From contig PXQZ01000079.1 in the NCBI GenBank assembly GCA_003021755.1, positions 1-11,752 on the forward strand: DNA of 11,752 nucleotides. The letters run 5' to 3'. The stretch comes from Halobacteriales archaeon QH_8_67_36 (GTDB taxonomy: Archaea; Halobacteriota; Halobacteria; Halobacteriales; Haloarculaceae). Shown here in pieces: positions 4,931 to 11,752 of this stretch. Position numbers and translations under genes: made by a program. Under the pieces are notes generated by a model. The model made no database searches. It saw only the letters and a program-made list of their open reading frames with translations, and was not told where the DNA came from. Positions within the stretch are counted from its first letter, which is position 1; every line of letters begins with the position of its first letter.

Positions 4931-5980
4931 GTGCGCGTCCTGAACTATCTGGAACTCGAAGACCGGCTCGACCGGTCCGGCATCGCCACGTCCGTCGACC
5001 ACCAGCGCCGGGCGCTCGCCGACACCGGCGTCGACGTAGTGGAGAGCCCGTGGACCGACGGCCACCCGGCGTGGGCCGTCGGCGGGAACCTGGCTTTCGA
5101 CGACCCGGTCTTCGAGACGTACGACGTCGCCCACTGTAACATGATAGGGCCGGGATCGGTCGCTGTGGCTCGCCACGCGAAGCGCAACGACATCCCGCTC
5201 GTCCTTCACGCCCACGTCACCCGCGAGGACTTCCGGGGGAGTTTCCGCGGATCGAACCTCGTCGCGCCGGCGCTGGGCGAGTATCTGCAGTGGTTTTACT
5301 CGCAGGCCGACCGGGTGCTGTGTCCCTCCGAGTACACGAAGGGCGTCCTCGAAGACTATCCCGTCGACGCGCCCATACAGCCGGTCACGAACGGTGTCGA
5401 CACCGAACCCTTGCAGGGGTTCGAGGCGTACCGTGAGGAGTACCGCGACCGCTACGGCCTCGACGGGATGGTCGTCTTCGCCGTCGGTAGCGTCTTCGAG
5501 CGCAAGGGGCTGACGACGTTCTGTGAACTCGCGCAGGGGACCGACTACGATTTCGCGTGGTTCGGCACGTACGACGACGGCCCCCACGGCTCCGAGGCGG
5601 TCCGGACGTGGACCAGCGACCCGCCGGAGAACGTCACCTTCACCGGATGGGTCGAGGACGTCCGCGGGCCCTACGGCGCGGGCGACGTCTTCCTCCTCCC
5701 CTCGAAGGTCGAGAACCAGGGCATCGTCGTGCTGGAGGCGATGGCCTGCGGGAAGGCCGTCGTCCTCTCCGACATCCCCGTCTTCCGGGAGTACTACGAG
5801 GACGGCTACGACTGTCTCATCTGTAGCGACGAGGCGGAGTTCCGCGCGGCGCTCGAACGGCTCGAAGCGGACCCGGACCTGCGCGAGCGCCTCGGCGAGA
5901 ACGCCAGAGAGACCGCGCGCGAGCACGGGCTCGACCGCGTCGGAAACCGACTGGTCGAGGTGTACGAAGCCCTTCTCTGA
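4931..5980 (+). CDS. Glycosyltransferase family 4 protein (first of two)
   Basis: A 349-residue GT-B fold retaining glycosyltransferase that moves a sugar from a nucleotide-sugar to an unidentified acceptor. The N-terminal Rossmann half opens VRVLNYLELEDRLDRSG; the linker has the GT4-typical VTNGVDTEP. The C-terminal half holds VGSVFERKG and the EX7E donor-binding motif, E261 to E269, within SKVENQGIVVLEAMACG. An ATG at 4868 is also in frame, but those 21 codons have weaker third-position GC and add an atypical leader, so the GTG at 4931 is preferred; a TTTTGC about 28 nt upstream could be its TATA box. Cytoplasmic, perhaps membrane-associated. A second GT4 follows after 216 nt. Substrate and acceptor are unknown. 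Confidence 0.88.
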   Translation: MRVLNYLELEDRLDRSGIATSVDHQRRALADTGVDVVESPWTDGHPAWAVGGNLAFDDPVFETYDVAHCNMIGPGSVAVARHAKRNDIPLVLHAHVTREDFRGSFRGSNLVAPALGEYLQWFYSQADRVLCPSEYTKGVLEDYPVDAPIQPVTNGVDTEPLQGFEAYREEYRDRYGLDGMVVFAVGSVFERKGLTTFCELAQGTDYDFAWFGTYDDGPHGSEAVRTWTSDPPENVTFTGWVEDVRGPYGAGDVFLLPSKVENQGIVVLEAMACGKAVVLSDIPVFREYYEDGYDCLICSDEAEFRAALERLEADPDLRERLGENARETAREHGLDRVGNRLVEVYEALL

Positions 5981-6162
5981 GGGCTGTCAGGGACTCCTGC
6001 TCGCGGCCCCGACGGTGGTGCAGACGACGCCGTCGGTGGCCGATCTGAGGACGAGTCCGCCGGGCTGTCTCCACCCCCCGATACCCACTGGGGGTCATGA
6101 AGCGTTCCGGCCGGTCCCGTCCAATGAGAAATACACCGCTCGGCGTCCACCCGCCAATGGCA

Positions 6163-6171
6163 AGGGTTTAG
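6163..6171 (+). promoter_or_regulatory. TATA-like element for the second glycosyltransferase
   Basis: AGGGTTTAG lies 26-34 nt before the ATG at 6197, fitting a leaderless transcript and suggesting the second glycosyltransferase is transcribed separately from the first. Confidence 0.5.
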
Positions 6172-6196
6172 CCGCTGGTCCGTCTACGCCGTCGCC

Positions 6197-7303
6197 ATGG
6201 CACTGCCGCAGGTCGCCGCGTTCACCGACACATACCTGCCGACGGTCAACGGCGTGACCTACACGGTCCAGACGTGGCGCGACCACTGGCAGGCCCGTGG
6301 CGGCCACATGGACGTAGTCTACCCCCAGAGCGGCTACGTCCCCGTGGCGGGGGAACACCCTGTCCGGAGTCTCCCGTTCCCGTTCTACGAGGGGTACAGG
6401 CTCGGAATGCCACAGATTCCGAGCAAGGTCCGCGACGCCGACGTGGTCCACGCCCACACCGCCTTCAGTCTCGGGATGGCCGGCCGGCGACTGGCCCGGA
6501 AGATAAACGCGCCGCTGGTCGCCTCCTACCACACGCCGACCGGCGAGTACGCCGAGTACGTCTCGAAGATGGGCGTCGTCGAGTCGGCCGTCCAGTCCAG
6601 CGCCGAGCAGTACGAGCGGTGGTATCTCGACGGCGCCGACCGGGTTATCACACCGACCGACCGAACCGCCGACTACGTCCGGACGAAACTCGGTCCGGAC
6701 ACCGCCGTCGAGGTCGTCTCCAACGGCGTCGACACGGACTTTTTCGCCCCGCCGGCGACCGACGACTTCCGGGAGCGCCACGACCTGCCGGAGGGCCCGC
6801 TGGTGGGATACACCGGCCGACACGGCCACGAGAAGTGTCTGGGCGACATCCTCACGGCCTGTGCGGGGCTTGACGTGACCGTCGTCTTTGGCGGCGATGG
6901 GCCGGCCCGGGACGAACTCGAATCGGCGGCCGCGACGAGCGACCTCGACGTGCGCTTTCTGGGCTTTCTGGACCGCGAGGAACTCCCGGCGTTCTACGCG
7001 GCCCTGGACGTCTTCGCGTTCCCCAGCCCGGTCGAAACCCAGGGACTGGTCGCCCTGGAGGCCAACTGCTGTGGGACGCCCGTCGCCGGCGTCGACGCGG
7101 GCGCGCTCAGCGACACCGTCGACGACGGGGAGACGGGGTACAGCTACGACGAGGGCGACATGGACGGCTTCCAGCGGGCCATAGAGCGGGCGCTCGACGA
7201 ACGTGCGACGCTTCGGGACCACTGTCTCGCCCGGCGCGACGCGGTCAGCGTCGACCACGCCGTCGACCGCCTCGTCGAGGTGTACAACGCGGTCTTACGG
7301 TAG
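6197..7303 (+). CDS. Glycosyltransferase family 4, diacylglycerol-glucosyltransferase-like
   Basis: A 368-residue GT-B enzyme. Its N-terminus, FTDTYLPTVNGV, is the acceptor-side signature of GT4 enzymes that glycosylate membrane lipids (monoglucosyldiacylglycerol synthase type). Further motifs: VVHAHTAFSLG near 88-98, YHTPTGEY near 115-122, VVSNGVDTDFF near 175-185, and the donor-binding EX7E, E280 to E288, in SPVETQGLVALEA. Bacterial relatives make 1,2-diacylglycerol 3-glucosides; in a haloarchaeon the natural acceptor would be an archaeol-type diether lipid. That transfer of function is inference. It follows another GT4 of a different subtype, and the pair could act in sequence on one glycolipid or glycan. 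Confidence 0.9.
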   Translation: MALPQVAAFTDTYLPTVNGVTYTVQTWRDHWQARGGHMDVVYPQSGYVPVAGEHPVRSLPFPFYEGYRLGMPQIPSKVRDADVVHAHTAFSLGMAGRRLARKINAPLVASYHTPTGEYAEYVSKMGVVESAVQSSAEQYERWYLDGADRVITPTDRTADYVRTKLGPDTAVEVVSNGVDTDFFAPPATDDFRERHDLPEGPLVGYTGRHGHEKCLGDILTACAGLDVTVVFGGDGPARDELESAAATSDLDVRFLGFLDREELPAFYAALDVFAFPSPVETQGLVALEANCCGTPVAGVDAGALSDTVDDGETGYSYDEGDMDGFQRAIERALDERATLRDHCLARRDAVSVDHAVDRLVEVYNAVLR

Positions 7304-7328
7304 ACGACGGCGGGTGTCCATCCGTCCG

Positions 7329-7502
7329 CTACGAGGCATAGGAGTGTCCGACGGCGAAGCCGACACCGATCATGATTCCGGTGATGACGCCGAAGACGAA
7401 ATCCCCGGTCGCGACGCCGTAGATGCTCCCGAGGCCCGTCCCTGCCGCGATGGCTTTCGTCACCAGCGGCCAGCGAATCCAACCGAGTCGGCCGTCGCTC
7501 AT
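7329..7502 (-). CDS. Tiny glycine-rich membrane protein, unknown
   Basis: A 57-residue protein: a short polar start with two Trp (GWIRW at residues 7-11), then two hydrophobic segments (about 13-34 and 35-53) rich in Gly and Ala with repeated small-x3-small spacing (GTGLGSIYG, GVITGIMIGVG), which favour helix packing. The N-terminus through KAIAAGTGLGSIYG and the bias of third positions support a real gene. The ATG at 7502 is chosen; a TATA-like TTTTTGG about 27 nt upstream fits a leaderless transcript. It is convergent with the second glycosyltransferase (25 nt between stops). No function can be given. Confidence 0.75.
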   Translation of the reverse strand: MSDGRLGWIRWPLVTKAIAAGTGLGSIYGVATGDFVFGVITGIMIGVGFAVGHSYAS

Positions 7503-7778
7503 GGCCGACCACAGACGATGGGAGCCCAAAAACGTATCAGTCCCGGGTCGTTTAGCGTGTGATCGATGGCCGGTATCCGGTTGCGTCCGCTGACGGCCGC
7601 GCCCCCGTCGAACCGCGGTCAGTAGCCGACAAGTACCCCTCTCTGGTCGGCGACTGGACTCATGCCCGAACCCAGTCCTCGGAGCCGGAGAGCAAATATC
7701 CGAGTGACGCGTCGACCCCGACGCCGTGGCACCCAACTACGTCGTTCCGGCGAGCACCGCGAAATCGAGGGCACCGAC

Positions 7779-7949
7779 GTGACGGTATGTCCGCCGATGT
7801 ACGAACGCATCGACCACGTTCCGGAGGAGATGTTCAACGACCCGCCGGAGCCGTCCCACAGGGAAACCACATCCTCCTATCGCGGGTACAGCACGACCAG
7901 CAGGCAGGACGGGACGGTCGTCCTGCGGACGCCCAATGGGACTCGATGA
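7779..7949 (+). CDS. Small hypothetical protein, 56 residues
   Basis: The open frame continues left to an ATG at 7662, but only the part from about 7760 shows haloarchaeal codon bias (third positions mostly G or C); the upstream codons do not. The GTG at 7779 is preceded by GAGG with an 8-nt gap, a plausible Shine-Dalgarno match; an ATG at 7797 is the other option. The product is polar, with MYERIDHVPEEMF, a Pro/Ser/Thr stretch and a C-terminus TVVLRTPNGTR. No family is recognised. It ends 16 nt before the stop of the convergent gatA. It could be a small soluble protein or, less likely, a chance frame. Confidence 0.5.
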   Translation: MTVCPPMYERIDHVPEEMFNDPPEPSHRETTSSYRGYSTTSRQDGTVVLRTPNGTR

Positions 7950-7965
7950 CCCTTTCTCGTAGGCG

Positions 7966-9303
7966 CTACGCCAGCGCGCTACCGGCCCGGATGATCGTCT
8001 GCTCGCCGAACGCCGGCCCGACGAGCTGGAGTCCCACCGGGAGCCCGTCGTCCGTCTCGCCGGCCGGCACCGAGATGGCCGGCAGGTTCGCCAGGTTCAC
8101 CGGCGTCGTGTTGGCGTCGGCGAGATACATCGTCAGCGGGTCCGAGAGGCTCTCGCCGCGTTTCATCGGCGGCACCGGCATCGTCGGCGAGGCGAGCACG
8201 TCCGCCTCGGAGAGGGCCTCGTCGAAGTCCTGCTTGACCCACGCGCGGGCGTCCTGGGCTTTCTTGTAGTACTTGTCGTGGTAGCCCGCCGAGAGCGCGT
8301 ACGTCCCGAGGAGGACGCGCCGTTTGACCTCCTCGCCGAACCCTTCCTCGCGGGCCTGTGCGAAGCTCTCGTTCCAGTTCCCCTCGCCGCCTGACACACC
8401 GGCAGACTCGCTTCGCTCGTCTCCCGAGCCTCCGGTCGCTTCGCTCCCGGAGGTCCCGTACCGAACCCCGTCGAAGCGAGCCAGGTTCGAGGACGCCTCG
8501 GACATGGCGATGACGTAGTAGGCCTCGACGGCGTGTTCGACGCTCGGCAGCGCGACCTCGTGGTAGCTCGCGCCCTGCGATTCGAGTTCGTCGATGGCGT
8601 CCCAGAACGTCTCGACGACGGCCTCGTCGGCGCCGTCGAGCAGTTCCGTCGGGACGCCGATGGAGAGCCCGTCGACGTCGCCGTCCGCCGCGGCGGCGAA
8701 CTCGTAGTCGGTGCCGTTGTCACGGGCGTCCCGGGTCGTCCCGTCGCGCTCGTCGGGGCCCGCGATGACCGCCAGGAGTTCGGCAGCGTCCTCGACGGAG
8801 GGGGCTATCGGTCCGATCTGTTCGAGGCTGTTGGCGTAGGCGATGAGCCCGTACCGGGAGACCAGCCCGTAAGTGGGCTTGATGCCGACGACGCCACAGA
8901 ACGCGGCCGGACAGCGGATGGAACCGCCGGTGTCGCTCCCGAGGGCCAGGTCGGCGTCGCCCGCGGCGACCACTGCGGCGGAGCCACCGGAGGAGCCGCC
9001 CGGAACCCGGCCCTCGGCGACCGGGTTCTCGACGGCGCCGTAGGCCGAGGTTTCCGTCGTGGTCCCCATGCCGAACTCGTCCATGTTGGTCTTCCCGGGG
9101 ATGGTCGCGCCAGCGTCTTTCAGCCGTTCGACGACGGTCGCGTCGTAGGGCGGAACGTACCCTTCGAGCATCGCCGAGCCGGCAGTCGTCTGGACGTCCT
9201 TCGTCGAGATGTTGTCCTTGACCGCGACGGTCTTTCCGGCGAGGGGGCCGTCCTCGGCGCCCTCGATGGTGTCCGTGGCGATGTAGCCGTTGTAGTCGGT
9301 CAT
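7966..9303 (-). CDS. gatA: Asp/Glu-tRNA amidotransferase subunit A
   Basis: A 445-residue amidase-signature subunit of GatCAB. It hydrolyses glutamine and supplies ammonia for converting Asp-tRNA(Asn) or Glu-tRNA(Gln) to the amidated form; archaea use GatDE for Gln-tRNA, so Asn-tRNA formation is the likely main role. The Ser-cisSer-Lys triad is visible: K29 in VAVKDN, S104 in PGGSSGGSAA and S128 in GSDTGGSIR. The C-terminal part has RRVLLGTYALSAGYHDKYYKKAQ-like core sequence and ends VGPAFGEQ..AGSALA. The short N-terminus is normal for haloarchaea. Residues about 281-305 form an extra Gly/Ser/Glu-rich insertion encoded by hairpin repeats. The ATG directly abuts the gatC stop (TAG then ATG), so the two are translationally coupled. 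gatB is absent here. Confidence 0.96.
   Translation of the reverse strand: MTDYNGYIATDTIEGAEDGPLAGKTVAVKDNISTKDVQTTAGSAMLEGYVPPYDATVVERLKDAGATIPGKTNMDEFGMGTTTETSAYGAVENPVAEGRVPGGSSGGSAAVVAAGDADLALGSDTGGSIRCPAAFCGVVGIKPTYGLVSRYGLIAYANSLEQIGPIAPSVEDAAELLAVIAGPDERDGTTRDARDNGTDYEFAAAADGDVDGLSIGVPTELLDGADEAVVETFWDAIDELESQGASYHEVALPSVEHAVEAYYVIAMSEASSNLARFDGVRYGTSGSEATGGSGDERSESAGVSGGEGNWNESFAQAREEGFGEEVKRRVLLGTYALSAGYHDKYYKKAQDARAWVKQDFDEALSEADVLASPTMPVPPMKRGESLSDPLTMYLADANTTPVNLANLPAISVPAGETDDGLPVGLQLVGPAFGEQTIIRAGSALA
8404..8453. repeat. Two hairpin repeats with identical 11-nt loop inside gatA
   Basis: The 11-mer TCGCTTCGCTC occurs at 8408-8418 and 8436-8446 (28 nt apart). Each copy is the loop of an inverted repeat: AGAC/GTCT (8404-8407 with 8419-8422) and CCTCCGG/CCGGAGG (8429-8435 with 8447-8453). 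The block sits within gatA without breaking the frame and encodes the low-complexity Gly/Ser/Glu insertion. Confidence 0.7.
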
Positions 9304-9582
9304 CTACGACACCTTCGGACCTTTGAACTGCCCGGCTTCCGACTCGGGGGCGTTCCGGAGGGCCTCCTCCTGGCTCAGACACTCCCGGACCTCGTCGGGG
9401 CGCATCACGTTCGTCAGGTCCGCGTCGCGGTTGGTCTCTGGCACCTCGTCGAGGGCCTCGAACGCGGACAGAATCTCGCCGAACTGCTCGGTGAACCGCT
9501 CGACCTCCGCCTCCTCCAGGTCGATGCGGGCGAGGTCGGCGACGTGGGCGACCTCGTCCCCGTCGACAGCGTTGTCACTCAT
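9304..9582 (-). CDS. gatC: Asp/Glu-tRNA amidotransferase subunit C
   Basis: A 92-residue belt subunit that wraps between GatA and GatB and helps GatA fold. The N-terminal helices carry the family pattern VAHVADLARIDLEEAE (about residues 11-26) and FTEQFGEILSAFEALDEV (30-47), and the C-terminal part has NVMRPDEV and a LSQEEALRNAPE segment, ending in FKGPKVS. Length is normal. The ATG at 9582 is chosen over the longer frame to 9681: it begins the conserved region and has a TATA-like GCTTAC with a BRE-like CCGAAACG about 27-40 nt upstream. It is the first gene of gatCA and is divergent from tfb. Confidence 0.95.
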   Translation of the reverse strand: MSDNAVDGDEVAHVADLARIDLEEAEVERFTEQFGEILSAFEALDEVPETNRDADLTNVMRPDEVRECLSQEEALRNAPESEAGQFKGPKVS

Positions 9583-9688
9583 GCCGTTTTCGTACAGTGG
9601 GCCGGCGGTAAGCGTTTCGGAACGACGAGCCCAAGTGTTGGGGGTAGTTCCGCAACGAACGTCCTTTCGACCGCAAACCACGAACAGT

Positions 9689-9738
9689 GCTTTTCGATTT
9701 GAAAATCATAGCTTTGCGATTTGGGAAAAGTTTTAAAT
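9689..9738 (+). promoter_or_regulatory. tfb promoter with duplicated AT-rich element
   Basis: A strong TATA box TTTTAAAT (9731-9738) is preceded by a purine BRE-like GGGAAAAG (9723-9730). Upstream is an imperfect direct repeat, GCTTTTCGATTTGAAAA (9689-9705) and GCTTTGCGATTTGGGAAAA (9711-9729), with a 22-bp period, about two helical turns. The first copy also contains the inverted repeat GATTT-GA-AAATC (9696-9707). The predicted transcription start is near 9760, giving a leader of about 45-50 nt. Confidence 0.6.
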
Positions 9739-9776
9739 TGCTCGCACCACAACAGAGTAGTACAAGAGACGTTTTT

Positions 9777-9792
9777 CGGGTCACCAGACCCG
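9777..9792 (+). promoter_or_regulatory. Hairpin in the tfb leader
   Basis: CGGGTC (9777-9782) and GACCCG (9787-9792) form a perfect 6-bp stem with loop ACCA, directly after a T5 run and 16 nt before the tfb start codon, inside the predicted 5' UTR. It could affect translation or be an attenuator-like element. Confidence 0.5.
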
Positions 9793-9808
9793 CCTGTTCG
9801 CCAAACCA

Positions 9809-10780
9809 ATGACAGATACCACCATCCGTCGATACACGAGTGAGCGCGAAACCGAGGAGGAGCAGACCGAGGACGAAGCGGAGTCGTTAGTCTGTCCCGA
9901 ATGTGGTGGCTCGCTGCTCTCCGACAGTGAACGCGGCGAAACCGTCTGTGAAGACTGCGGTCTGGTCGTCGAGGAAGACGAGATAGACCCCGGTCCCGAG
10001 TGGCGCGCCTTCGACTCCAAGGAGAAAGACCAGAAGTCCCGCGTCGGCGCCCCGACGACGAACATGATGCACGACAAGGGACTGTCGACCAACATCGGCT
10101 GGCAGGACAAGGACGCCTACGGCAACTCCCTGTCATCGCGCCAGCGCGAGAAGATGCAACGCCTGCGGACCTGGAACGAACGCTTCCGCACCCGCGACTC
10201 CAAGGAACGGAACCTGAAGCAGGCGCTGGGCGAGATAGACCGGATGGCCTCGGCACTGGGGCTGCCCGAGAACGTCCGCGAGACGGCCAGCGTCATCTAC
10301 CGCCGGGCACTCGACGAGGACCTCCTGCCGGGCCGTTCCATCGAGGGCGTCTCGACGGCCTCGCTGTACGCCGCCGCCCGACAGGCCGGCACGCCACGGT
10401 CCCTCGACGAGATCTCCAACGTCTCCCGCGTCGGCAAGGACGAAATCGCCCGCACCTACCGCTACGTCGTCCGCGAACTCAGCCTCGAAATCCAGCCCGC
10501 CGACCCCGAGAGCTACGTCCCTCGCTTCGCGTCGGACCTGGCGCTCTCCGAGGAGGTCGAACGGCGCGCCCGACAGCTCCTCCAGAACGCAAAGCAGGAG
10601 GGCGTCCACTCCGGGAAATCGCCCGTCGGACTCGCCGCCGCGGCCGTTTATGCCGCCTCGCTGCTGACCAACGAAAAGGTCACCCAGAGCGAGGTCAGCG
10701 AGGTCGCCAGCATCTCCGAAGTGACGATCCGGAACCGCTACCACGAACTGCTGGAAGCCGAGGACAGCGTTCACCCGTAA
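9809..10780 (+). CDS. tfb: Transcription initiation factor IIB (TFB)
   Basis: A 323-residue archaeal TFIIB homologue that bridges TBP-bound promoters to RNA polymerase. After an acidic N-terminal tail, the zinc ribbon has CPEC at 29-32 and CEDC at 47-50. The B-reader/linker follows (about 60-125, with PEWRAFD and KDAYGNSLS). Two cyclin repeats make up the rest: about 138-218 (GVSTASLYAAARQAGTPRSL) and 230-318 (SPVGLAAAAVYAASLL, then the helix-turn-helix ASISEVTIRNRY that reads the BRE). Length is normal. Haloarchaea carry several tfb paralogues; which one this is cannot be read from the window, so no number is given. It is divergent from gatC and followed 31 nt later by a NUDIX gene. Confidence 0.97.
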   Translation: MTDTTIRRYTSERETEEEQTEDEAESLVCPECGGSLLSDSERGETVCEDCGLVVEEDEIDPGPEWRAFDSKEKDQKSRVGAPTTNMMHDKGLSTNIGWQDKDAYGNSLSSRQREKMQRLRTWNERFRTRDSKERNLKQALGEIDRMASALGLPENVRETASVIYRRALDEDLLPGRSIEGVSTASLYAAARQAGTPRSLDEISNVSRVGKDEIARTYRYVVRELSLEIQPADPESYVPRFASDLALSEEVERRARQLLQNAKQEGVHSGKSPVGLAAAAVYAASLLTNEKVTQSEVSEVASISEVTIRNRYHELLEAEDSVHP

Positions 10781-10811
10781 CGTAGTTTTCCCTCCGAACC
10801 GTCTCAGGGGC

Positions 10812-11294
10812 ATGGAGACGACTCGGCACTTCGTCGCGACCGTCTACGCTGTCCACGACGGGGCCGTCGCGTTGCACGAACACGACAAACTGGAGATGTG
10901 GCTCCCCGCCGGGGGCCACCTCGACCGGGACGAACTCCCCCACGAGGCCGCACTCCGGGAGACCGAGGAGGAACTCGGGATGACCGTCGACCTCGTGGCA
11001 CCACAGGAGCGTATCACGAGCGAGACAGTCCGGTCGATTCCCCAGCCACAGCACTTCCTGGTCGAGGATATCAACGTCCACGGGAACGGCGAGGTCGGGC
11101 ACCAGCACGTCGACTTCATCTTCTATGGGGCCGCCCCGAGCCGGGAGATTCAGCCTGGCGACGGGGAACAGCCCGCCGACGACTGGACGTGGTTCACGGC
11201 CGCGGAACTGCGTGCACACGGCGACGAGATTCCGGCGGACGTGGTGGAAATCGGGCTGCGAGCCATCGAGGCGGTCGCCGATAGTCCCACGTAG
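10812..11294 (+). CDS. NUDIX hydrolase
   Basis: A 160-residue NUDIX enzyme, cleaving a nucleoside diphosphate linked to another moiety with Mg2+. The NUDIX box is complete: G35-x5-E41-x7-R49-E50-x2-E53-E54-x-G56. The N-terminal FVATVYAVHDGAVALHEHDK and WLPAGGH before the box, and the WTWFTAAELRAH segment near 132-143, are typical of the fold. The substrate is not predictable. It starts 31 nt after tfb; a TATA-like TAGTTTTCC (about 10784-10792) lies 20-28 nt before the ATG, so leaderless transcription or read-through from tfb are both possible. It is convergent with the asparagine-synthase-family gene. Confidence 0.92.
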   Translation: METTRHFVATVYAVHDGAVALHEHDKLEMWLPAGGHLDRDELPHEAALRETEEELGMTVDLVAPQERITSETVRSIPQPQHFLVEDINVHGNGEVGHQHVDFIFYGAAPSREIQPGDGEQPADDWTWFTAAELRAHGDEIPADVVEIGLRAIEAVADSPT

Positions 11295-11407
11295 GTTCAA
11301 GTACGGACGGGTGAGCAGGCCCACCCATGCCCTGACAAGTCGCCACGGGCCGGCCAAGCGACGCCGGCGGCCGACCGGTCCGTGTCTCTCTGCCGGCCGT
11401 CCGTTCG

Positions 11408-11752
11408 CTACAGCAGGGACTCGATGTACCGGCCGACGTGGTCGTCCATCCGTCGCTTGTAGCCGGCCTGCCGGGCCAGCCGGTCGAGTTCGCGCGCGGC
11501 CAGCGAGCCGTACTGGGCAGCCTTCTTGTCCCGCATCGCAACGGCTTCGGGGAGCGAGTCCAGCGCGGCCTGTCGGAGCGCCCACTTGCGAGTCTCGCCG
11601 TCGACGAGCATCCTGTCGTCCAGCCCGAGCGCCACCGACACGACGCGGTCGTGCAGTATCGGGGTCACCGGCTCGACGCCCGCCGCCCGCATCGCCAGCA
11701 CGTCCCGCGGAAGCTGTTCCGGGAGCGTCCGGACGACCTCTCGCTGGGCACC
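11408..11752 (-). CDS. Asparagine synthase family protein, C-terminal part
   Basis: The frame is open to the right edge, so the 5' part of the gene is outside the window. The visible 114 residues match the C-terminal end of the ATP-pyrophosphatase (asparagine synthase) domain: LPRDVLAMRAAGVEPVTP, LHDRVVSVALGLDDRML, then KWALRQAALDSLPEAVAMRDKKAAQYGS, the helix that closes over the nucleotide and carries the conserved RxKxxxQYG-like end. The ATP-binding SGGxDS loop is not in the window, so whether this is a true asparagine synthetase with a glutaminase domain or a short haloarchaeal relative cannot be decided. It ends facing the NUDIX gene across a 113-nt spacer without a clear terminator. Confidence 0.88.
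   Translation of the reverse strand, partial: GAQREVVRTLPEQLPRDVLAMRAAGVEPVTPILHDRVVSVALGLDDRMLVDGETRKWALRQAALDSLPEAVAMRDKKAAQYGSLAARELDRLARQAGYKRRMDDHVGRYIESLL

Noticed and set aside
6073..6095. ACCCCC/GGGGGT hairpin after the first glycosyltransferase as a terminator
   Set aside because: The 6-bp stem has an 11-nt loop and no following T-run, so it is not persuasive as an archaeal terminator.
6095..7258. 387-residue minus-strand frame opposite the second glycosyltransferase
   Set aside because: An antisense shadow; the plus-strand protein carries complete GT4 motifs.
8533..9702. 389-residue plus-strand frame opposite gatA and gatC
   Set aside because: An antisense shadow caused by high third-position GC; gatA and gatC are unmistakable on the other strand.
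1..11752. CRISPR array, toxin-antitoxin pair or defence cluster
   Set aside because: No regularly spaced repeats and no recognisable toxin, nuclease, Cas or restriction proteins were seen in any frame read.

Overview
The window reads as a piece of a haloarchaeal (class Halobacteria, probably Haloarcula-like) chromosome. The signs are high GC with strong G/C bias at third codon positions, acidic proteins, tRNA genes with no encoded CCA, an archaeal SRP 7S RNA, archaeal RNase P protein Rnp4/Rpr2, a TFB (TFIIB-type) initiation factor, and TATA boxes placed 25-30 nt before start codons, as expected for leaderless haloarchaeal mRNAs. Genus-level placement is a guess.

Layout. Positions 1-431 hold three tRNA genes on the minus strand: Pro (cut by the window edge), Asp, and a Gln-type gene with an unusual core. 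Positions 432-1742 are gene-poor; about 830-1615 is clearly AT-richer than its surroundings and carries one orphan zinc-ribbon protein gene with inverted repeats around its promoter and start codon. A tRNA-Arg gene with a good TATA box follows (1743-1817, minus). Positions 2030-3503 hold a RecA/KaiC-like ATPase, a small coiled-coil protein convergent with it, and a divergent four-helix membrane protein.

Positions 3586-4847 form an RNA-biology cluster: the SRP 7S RNA (+), facing a minus-strand pair encoding RNase P component Rnp4 and a CRM/YhbY-type RNA-binding protein. The spacer between them is rich in hairpins. Positions 4931-7303 carry two GT4-type glycosyltransferases in tandem, likely acting on lipid or cell-surface glycans. 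A tiny glycine-rich membrane protein (minus) and a small unknown ORF (+) follow.

Positions 7966-9582 hold gatC-gatA (minus), two subunits of the tRNA-dependent amidotransferase; gatB is not in the window. gatA contains an in-frame insertion built of two hairpins with the same 11-nt loop. Divergent from gatC is tfb (9809-10780), with repeated AT-rich elements before its TATA box and a hairpin in its leader. A NUDIX hydrolase follows, and the window closes with the C-terminal part of an asparagine-synthase-family protein on the minus strand.

Most of the content is core information processing (tRNAs, SRP, RNase P, tRNA amidation, transcription initiation). I found no CRISPR array, transposase, integrase or recognisable defence system. 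The most unusual items are the gatA repeat insertion, the atypical tRNA-Gln, the structured spacer beside the SRP RNA, and the AT-rich zinc-ribbon gene with its palindromes.
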